In this document: one piece after another, positions 57,480 to 64,000 of the stretch | How positions within the stretch are numbered: position 1 is the first letter of the stretch | Layout of the letters: each line of letters starts with the position of its first letter | Translations under genes and position numbers: made by a program | Notes under the pieces: model-generated | Database searches by the model: none | What the model was told of the DNA's origin: nothing | Seen by the model: the letters and a program-made list of their open reading frames with translations, nothing else | Assembly (NCBI GenBank): GCA_029990175.1 | Contig: JARKIP010000042.1 | Span: 248,001 to 312,000 of the forward strand | Reading direction: 5' to 3' | DNA: 64,000 bases | From: Petunia secreta | Taxonomy: Eukaryota; Streptophyta; Magnoliopsida; Solanales; Solanaceae

Positions 57480-58165
57480 TGATGCAGTCCAAACCGATTA
57501 AAGTATGGAGTTTCATGATGTTCACTTGATGGTAAAGAAGAGCTATGATGGTGCAATGATTTAAGAAGCGGGCAACATGTTGGAGGAGACAAGAGAGACA
57601 TTGATTAGCATTGGAGAAGTGGCGTCCTAGAAGGATGGTTGGTGCGTGGTACTCGCGTGGCTCGCGGACACAATTTCTTAGATAATTCAGCCGCGTGGTG
57701 GGCTCGTTTATTGGCGTTAATGCGCTGTTTTTTATGACATTCCCATGCTTTTTTCATAGCTAGGCTTCTCTATTTTATAGTTCGTATTTAGCCCTGCATG
57801 GAAATTGACATGTAGCCTAATTGGTGGCTGTTTCTTTACAATTTAGGCGTGAAAGACTTCACTATAAAAGCCTAACACTTAGTCTTATTTCATGGGTTCA
57901 GATTTTACAGAAAAACAAAGAAAGAGGCGTTGCCTTTTCGTATAAGCTTTCAAGCTTCCCTATTTGTTAGACTAAGAACTCATGGATATCATCTCTAGCA
58001 TGATTCCATAGATTGGTTATAGTTTCTCTCCTTCCTTGGATTATTCCTCCATGAATGTGAGTTTAATTCCATTCTTTCTTCTAATTTTCTGTTCATCCTA
58101 GTCTTCTTTCTTGATTGTCTGCTTGATTTTATCAATTTCCATCTTACATAATTCCGCTTGCATCA
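57480..58165 (+). repeat. 3' LTR of the pol-less element
   Basis: 686 bp, TGATGCAGTCC to GCTTGCATCA, uninterrupted. It shows the state of the 5' LTR before the nested insertions. Confidence 0.93.
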
Positions 58166-58993
58166 GATCCTATCAAGTACTATTTAGTGCAATATTATTC
58201 AATAGTAGTATAGATTGGTGACATGTGTCCACCTACTTAATTCATGGCTGAGATCATTTTATTCCTAACAACTAAATATGATAGTGTAATTTTAAGCAAA
58301 AAAATACAATCAACCAAACGACACATATTAGGAAGGCAAAAATTAATCTAGCATAATTATATTGGGCAGACAATCCTTTCCGATAGTCGAGGAGCACAAA
58401 AGTTTCAAGATAAAAATCTACTAGCTATGATTAATGCACGTTTTATTTCTAGCATATTTAACTAAATATTATTCCGGGTATACTGAACTTGTCAATTTGT
58501 GAATCCAATTATTCAATAGATATTATGTCAAGATGAAGCAAATGATGTTATTTTTAGAGTGTTAACTATTATTTGTCAAAAACCTTATTAAAAAGATTAA
58601 GATTATTGAGAAAAACAAAAGATTTTAGCAAGATAAACTTGAAAATGCACTTTGACTTTTTTTAATATATGAACTCTTTGGAGATATTCATGATCTTTTT
58701 CCACATGAGATGAAGTTGTCGATTTTTTTGGCGGTCAAGATGTAAACTAGTTCAATTCTCCGCCACAATAGTCTATATTTTCATGTTTATATATAATTAT
58801 GTTAGATTAATTTTTTCCTTCCTAATATGTGTTGTTCGGTTGATTGTAATTTTTTGCTAAAAATTACACTACCATATTTAATTTTTAGGAATAAAATGAT
58901 CTCATCAATTAATTAAGTAGGTGGACACATGATACCAATCTATACTACTATTGAATAATATTGTACCACATAGTAATGGATAGGATCCCATTC

Positions 58994-59491
58994 TCTCTAT
59001 AACAACTACTTGAATAATTAAACCTTAATTATGGCTACAGTTATTTCTTTCTTCCGGAGAATACATGAGGTTTGAAGGGGCCCCTGCCAGATTCCCAACC
59101 AATAATTCTACTTATTTTGCATGTACGAGCAATACGCCTAAAATTTATTTAAACGGATTATTTGACCATAACGTTTCTGAAGTCATTTAATAGCAACAGA
59201 TGTATACTTCTAGTATTAAGTATTAACTTTTGATAATTTAGCACATATTATTTGTAGATTACATTGATCCACAACTAAATGCGAGACTTTACTAGACAAC
59301 TTGGTAGCCAAATCATGCAGTACTCCAATTGTTCCAATGTTTATCTTATGAACGATAATTGGAAATCCCTTTAATAATTTGGAGAGATATAGGAGATTAG
59401 TTGGAAAAGTAAATTATCTCATTGTAATTCGTCCAAGTGTTGTTTTTGTAATAAGTGTGGTTAGCTAGTTCGTATCCATACCTACAATCCA
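58994..59491. other. AT-rich interval, nothing recognised
   Basis: No gene or clear repeat is visible. Confidence 0.55.
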
Positions 59492-60527
59492 GAAAATTTC
59501 ACCGGGTGCCCTCTATAAGAAGTGGTTTGCAAGTTTGCACCCGTGTAATAATATTTTAACAAAATACCCTTATGTTGGCACGTGACGGAGACTTCAAGGC
59601 ACAAATTTACAAGTGTTAGCTTTTATGCAAGAAGTCAAAGACAAGTATTGTCTTGCTAACAATTCAAATTATATGGAAAGAATGCAGGAAGAGATTGGAA
59701 GGGCAAGTGTTGCCTTTTGTCAACACTTACGACCAATTGCTGGCAAGTATTGTATTGTGCCAAAACTTCAAGGACAAGTATTGGCAAATAGATATAGGTC
59801 AAAGGGCAAGTCTTGGCTCCATGCCAAGAGATTGACAAGGATATATCCGTCCATAATTTTCTTATTAAACTTAACGGGAGTATTTTTTTCAAAACGCTGT
59901 TAAGCGCGGGCAAAAAGGCAACCATTTCTTATGGTGTCATATTTCTGCAAAAAGGCCCCTACAATCAAACGGCTGATTTGCAAAAATATGACATGGGAAG
60001 CAATGGTTTATCTTTTTGCCTGCACTAACAGATGGTTTGTAAAAATTTCCCCGTTAAGATTCAATTAAAAAAATACGGACGGAAATACCCCTGTCAAGTT
60101 TTTAGATCGGGGCCAAGACTTGCCTTTATATTTCTCCGCTTTTCAATACCCGTCCCTTCAAGTATTGGCAAAAGGCAATAGTTGCTGCACTTGGTCGTAA
60201 GTCTTGCAAAAGGCAAGACTTGTCTTTGATCCTTGCTCGATTTGCCAACACTTGAAAAACAAGTGTTGGCAAAAGGCAACACTTGCCACACTTCGTCGTA
60301 AGTGCCAAGACTTGCCTCTTCCAGTCTTCCCTTTATTCTCGTTATATAACTTGAAATATTGGCAAAACAACACTTGCCCTTGAAGTATAGCCAATTGCCA
60401 AGACTTACAAAATTTTTGCCTTAATGTCTTGGCTCTGGACTAAATAAGGGCATTTCGCTAAAACATTCCTTAGCGCGAGCAATTTTTCAAAACCACTCCT
60501 TATGGAGGGCATGCGGTGAAATTTTTT
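59492..60527. mobile_element. Foldback element with AAGTCTTGGC / AAGTGTTGGC subterminal repeats
   Basis: GAAAATTTCACCGGGTGCCC at the left faces the complement of GGGCATGCGGTGAAATTTTT at the right. The arms continue as imperfect inverted repeats (ATAAG.AGTGGTTT, then ATCCGTCC...AACTTAACGGG) to a centre near 60000. Each arm carries several copies of CAAGACTTGCC, CAAGTGTTGGC and similar words in opposite orientation. No transposase is seen. Class is uncertain; MULE-like foldback is possible. Confidence 0.65.
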
Positions 60528-60627
60528 GCAATGGAACACCGGGCTGCTTTAGAAAAAATTCTATATTACTTTGCTTAAAAAGAGCTCCTGAATATTGTAT
60601 AGCAAGCACGACCATGCCCGTATTGAG

Positions 60628-60985
60628 TGTTTTGTATATGTTGATTGGGCATTGATCCAAAGTTGATAGAACATCTACTATAGGCTATTGTGTCTTTATT
60701 GGACCTTTTAGCTGCGGTTGGTTTAAGGCCTTTGTCACCAGCAACTTTGGTGTGCTAATCAAGTTGACTTTCGTATTGCCTCAAATTCGGTGTATAATGA
60801 AAAGATGGAACATGTTGAGATTTACTGTGATTTTATTCATGAGAAGATTGAGAAAAACTTGATTTCCACTGAGTACGTAAATACTGGAGAACAACTGGCT
60901 GATTTGCTTATAAAAGCATTGCATAGAGCTCGATCGAGTTGAAATATTTATAGCAAGCTGAGCATTATCAATATCTATGTTGCAA
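60628..60985 (+). pseudogene. Ty1/copia RNase H C-terminal remnant
   Basis: Broken frames read like the end of copia pol: STIGYCVFIG near 60675, then MEHVEIYCDFIHEKIEKNLI, GEQLADLLIKALH and KLSIINIYVAT. The order matches copia RNase H and the tail that follows it. Stops and frame changes are frequent and no LTR is attached. An old fragment. Confidence 0.7.
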
Positions 60986-61189
60986 CTTGAATTGTAGCAT
61001 GAATATACACTTATTTCTTAGTCATGTATAGTGAATATATCTTGATAGTAGATTTGAAGAATTTTAGTTTATTTCTTTCCTTAATTAGCACACATTATAA
61101 ATGTATTTATACTACCTACTTTTTGGGATGGAAAGTTATTCTTCCATATCTCTGTACTTTTCAAGAATCAATTACTATATTGTATGCAA

Positions 61190-62335
61190 GGACATGTATG
61201 ATGGAGCCAAGACACGAGTGAGAATGATAGGATGAGAGTAAGATCACTTTTCAATTAAGATGGGATTATATGAGGGGTCAGCGCTTAGCCCCTTTTATTT
61301 GCACTGGTGATAGATGAATTAATATAGAGTATTCAAAAGGAGATACCGTGATGTATCTCATTTGCAGGTGATATAGTCTTGGTTGACGAGGCACGTGGCA
61401 TCGTTAATGACAAGCCGGAGGTTTGGAGACATATAGTAGAGTATGAAGACTTTAGGGCGAGCAGGATGAAAATGGAATACATGGAGTGCAAGTTTAGTAA
61501 TACATCACATGAGCCAGAAGTGGAAGTGGTGCTTGATACACAAGTTATCCCCAAGAAACGAAGCTTCAGGTATCTTGCCTCAATTATTCAAGATAATGGA
61601 GAAATTGACGATGATGTCACACATCGTATAGGGGTGGGGTGGATAAAGTGGAAGCTCGCTAAGAGAGTGTTATCTAGACTTAAAGGTAAGTTCTATAGAG
61701 TGGATATTAGACCAAATATGTTGTACGGAGTAGAGTGATAGCCAGTCAAGAATACATACATTCAGGGGATGACGGTAGCAGAGAAGAGAATGCTTAGATG
61801 GATGTGTTGGGCATACTATGATGGATAGGATTAGGAACGAGGTCATACATGACAAGGTAGGAGTGGCCACAGTGGTGGACAAAATGCGATAAGTAAGGCT
61901 GTGATGGTTTGGACATGTGAAGATGAGGAGCATAGATGCCCAAATAAGGAGGTGTAAGGGGTTGGTAGTGTTGGGTATACGGAAAGGTAGAGGTAGACCG
62001 ACAAAGAGTTGGGACGAGGTGATTAGACGTGGCATGGTCCATCTCCAGATCACTGAGGACATGACCCTAAATAGAAAAAATATGAAGATTGAGGATTATG
62101 GATGGTTAGGTAGTAGTCGATCATTTTGTATCTTAATAACATGAGTTTGTGTAAATATATTTCATCGTTATTTCTATTGGTGTTTGATGTTTGCTGTTTA
62201 CCTCGGCTATTATTAGTTTTTATGTTAGTATTTTTTTTACAATGGTATTTTTATCTTGTTTTTTTTTTCAAACTTATTTTCAAAAATATTTTTCTTAGCC
62301 GAGAGTCTATTGAAAACAACCACTCACCTTGTGTG
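61190..62335 (+). pseudogene. 3' part of a non-LTR retrotransposon (RTE-type LINE)
   Basis: The reverse transcriptase end is visible in broken frames: MYDGAKTRV near 61196, LYEGSALSPF near 61268, then 61379-61738 with VWRHIVEYEDFRASRMKMEY and the GEIDDDVTHRIGVGWIKWKL motif. Next are KRMLRWMCW near 61785 and, in another frame, IRKGRGRPTKSWDEVIRR (about 61972-62030). The 3' UTR ends with GCCGAGAGTCTATTGAAAAC near 62297, a tail motif shared with plant RTE-type LINEs and TS-type SINEs. 5' truncation is normal for LINEs. Confidence 0.78.
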
Positions 62336-64000
62336 GGATAAGTTTTGATACATCTCACACTCTCTAAATCTCACTTGTAAAATAACAGTGGGTATGTTGT
62401 CGTTTTGTCGTCTTTGTCTATTCAAAGTGTTGAAGTTCCTAAGTCCTCCATTCTAGAGGGAAAAAAAGGTAACAAATTTTCAAGATTTAGCTCAAACTAA
62501 GCAAAGACTTTTTGCAAAAACTTGAAATAGATCGAGTTTGAATGCTAAAAATTTCCAATTTCAAATGCCACCTTGGATTCGACAACTCTTGGGGAACTAG
62601 ATTTCCGTCTTCTTTGAAGAAGTCCTAATCCTTTATTACAACCTCCTTCTTTTATGTCTTGTTCTCTTGTTCATTTGATCAAGTACTCTGCTACAGAAAT
62701 TGCACAGCTACAAAGTCAGAGGTATTGAAAGTGGTCTGAACTCTGAACAAACTCTAAAATATGCAGTGCCGAGCCACATATTATGAAGTGCTTTGTGTTT
62801 GACAAAATATTCACTCGTATTAAGACCAAAGAGATGTTAATTGAGTCTGTATAACTGTATTTCCCAATGAAGAGGTGCCACTTATGTTCCCATTAGAAGC
62901 TTGAACTCATGCTCTCCTATCCTCTGGTGAAAGGAACACCGATGGAAAACTTTGGCATGATTTTAATATCAAATCGTTGAAGGAATAATACACACATGGT
63001 TCCGTGATATATAATTTTACTTTTAAGTTATCAATGTTGAATTGCTTAATTTGATATCAACATCATATGTAGGTAAACATTAACTGACAATGACTATGTT
63101 ACTTTGGACCATTTTCTATTTCGAATTTAACTTTTATACATTATTTGCGAGAGAAACATATACATGTTTTTATTTCAAGATTTTAAAACTCGTTTTTAAA
63201 AAATCATTTGGAAGACCTATTGTGTAAAGAAATTATTTATGCTAATGGTATACGAAACTTACACTCTTTTCTTTATTATAAATAATGAGACATCATAGTG
63301 CAACCAGGTTCTGCTTGTTCTCTATTTTTTAGCCAATGAAAAACTAGTACTAAATCAAACCGTTTTTTGGTTTACCATGTGCACTTAGATGCCCAACTAA
63401 TTCAGCAGCCGGTTGTGCTTGAATCAAATCAAGAAATTAACTTTAGAAGGAGCCTGTCATATGTTGTAATTCGAGTTGATTGTTATGATCGACTAGTGGT
63501 AATTGAATTCAACTCCTTATGCTCCCCAATCCCCTAGTGAAGGACGGTGGGAAAGAAAAAGGCCGTTTATCAATAATTTGATGTTTATTTTAAATTAATG
63601 AATGCAAAATGTGCATACATCACATAATTAGTGATATGTATAATTAATTTAGTTTCCGCCTTGTAACGTTAAATTGTAAAATTTAATGTAAATATCATAA
63701 ACTAGTCTTTTAACAAAAATGAGAGTGAGGTAAAAGTAGTTGGACCATTTTCAATTGAATGAATTAGACCCACTTAGTGTGATCAGGTCTTGATTGTGCT
63801 TTGATTTTTAGTACGGGAGATACATGCACCAGTTTTATCGAATTTGGATGCGTCAAAATGGATTTAGCTAATAAATAATCGGATCAATAATCCACCTAAA
63901 AATTACTTGAATTTTAAATAATAGGTATTAACCGCCCAACTCTTGCTGGTTTATTTTGTTTGTTTGATTTCTCTTAATTTATTTACCAAAAAAAAAAAAC
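62336..64000. other. AT-rich interval with a weak duplication
   Basis: No gene is recognised. Words such as TTGGACCATTTTC (63103 and 63740) and a TGCTC.CC.ATCC.CT.GTGAA block (62911 and 63521) recur about 610-637 bases apart, which suggests an old tandem duplication. Confidence 0.45.

Larger units (their letters stand above)
55042..57501 (+). pseudogene. Retropepsin-like protein fused to a long unrecognised region, disrupted
   Basis: Frame pieces 55042-55362, 55432-56124, 56072-56692 and 56668-57501. The first piece has the Ty3/gypsy protease pattern: CISTSLVEKLGIPCYRLKHP, then VSKAARVLIA and YVWCDVYP. The expected D(S/G)G catalytic triplet is replaced by DTDAD. Two TGA codons (55360-55362 and 55372-55374) interrupt the last strand of the fold. 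A polar, Ser/Lys-rich linker follows, then a TTC microsatellite that changes the frame. Next is an acidic region with repeated VCEPCYD/VCKQYYD Cys motifs. The Cys- and aromatic-rich hydrophobic C-terminus (about 57220-57430) may include a membrane span. The last codons run 22 bases into the LTR. I do not recognise the part after the protease-like fold. Confidence 0.6.
42039..58165 (+). mobile_element. Pol-less LTR retroelement with retropepsin-like ORF, interrupted by nested insertions
   Basis: LTRs TGATGCAG...TTGCATCA are flanked by a perfect GATCC duplication (42034-42038 and 58166-58170). The 5' LTR is split into 42039-42294 and 53285-53716 by a MITE that itself holds a copia element. The 3' LTR is 57480-58165. 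The interior (53717-57479) has an initiator-Met type primer site, a long leader, a broken ORF and a polypurine tract. No RT, RNase H or integrase is visible. Length without insertions is about 5.1 kb. The LTRs have diverged more than those of the nested copia, as nesting requires. Confidence 0.9.
42028..58993. mobile_element. Foldback/MITE element split by nested retroelements
   Basis: The left arm is GAATGAGATCC (42028-42038) continued at 58171-58362. The right arm is 58797-58993, whose reverse complement repeats GAATGGGATCCTATC and then CAATATTATTCAATAGTAGT, TGTCCACCTACTTAATT and beyond for about 190 bases. The unbroken element would be roughly 840 bp. Its left arm was split by the LTR element that duplicated GATCC. 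Outer target duplication is not resolved. Confidence 0.78.

Noticed and set aside
59613..59903. 96-codon ORF
   Set aside because: It is the left arm of the foldback element and has mirrored counterparts in the right arm.

Overview
The window is plant nuclear DNA, most likely from an asterid and probably Solanaceae. Evidence: GT-AG introns in genes coding for a WRKY factor and a LEA14-like protein, a nuclear tRNA-Ala, a tRNA-derived SINE resembling the Solanaceae TS type, Stowaway MITEs, and dense LTR retrotransposons of Tat (Ty3/gypsy) and SIRE-type (Ty1/copia) character. There is no prokaryotic content. Only three loci look like functional host genes: the WRKY group IIe gene (34916-36619, three exons), the LEA14-like gene (38783-40485, two exons) and tRNA-Ala(AGC) at 41276-41348. 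All three lie in a 7 kb island between repeat blocks.

Layout. 1-9470: the 3' nine kilobases of a Tat Ty3/gypsy element with decayed gag-pol, followed by an intron-containing gene on the opposite strand and a 574-bp 3' LTR. 10023-15627: a complete, young but broken Ty1/copia element (TSD CACTA). 16368-23350: a 7-kb minus-strand LTR element with only a gag gene (TSD GGGAA). 24402-25135: a SINE and a probable hAT-type MITE. 26330-32951: a second LTR element without pol whose LTR ends, primer site and polypurine tract resemble those of the Tat element. Its interior holds a gag stub, a chloroplast trnI fragment, a minisatellite, a nearly perfect 1.39-kb palindrome and an acidic Asp/Tyr-rich ORF. 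33018-33556: two Stowaway MITEs, then the host gene island.

42028-58993 is a four-level nest: a foldback element is interrupted by a pol-less LTR element (TSD GATCC); the 5' LTR of that element is interrupted by a TGGGA-ended MITE; and the MITE is interrupted by a 10.6-kb SIRE-type copia element (TSD AGACT) with an extra 3' ORF. The pol-less element carries a retropepsin-like but catalytically altered protein followed by a long unrecognised region. The right end holds another foldback element (59492-60527), a copia RNase H remnant, and the 3' part of an RTE-type LINE.

The most unusual material is in the two pol-less LTR elements at 26330 and 42039/53285. They use different primer sites but share a block of internal leader sequence, and they code for proteins I do not recognise. 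Next are the spliced antisense gene of the Tat element and the duplicated gag domain of the SIRE-type element. Most element genes carry stop codons or frameshifts, so current activity is unlikely for nearly all of them.
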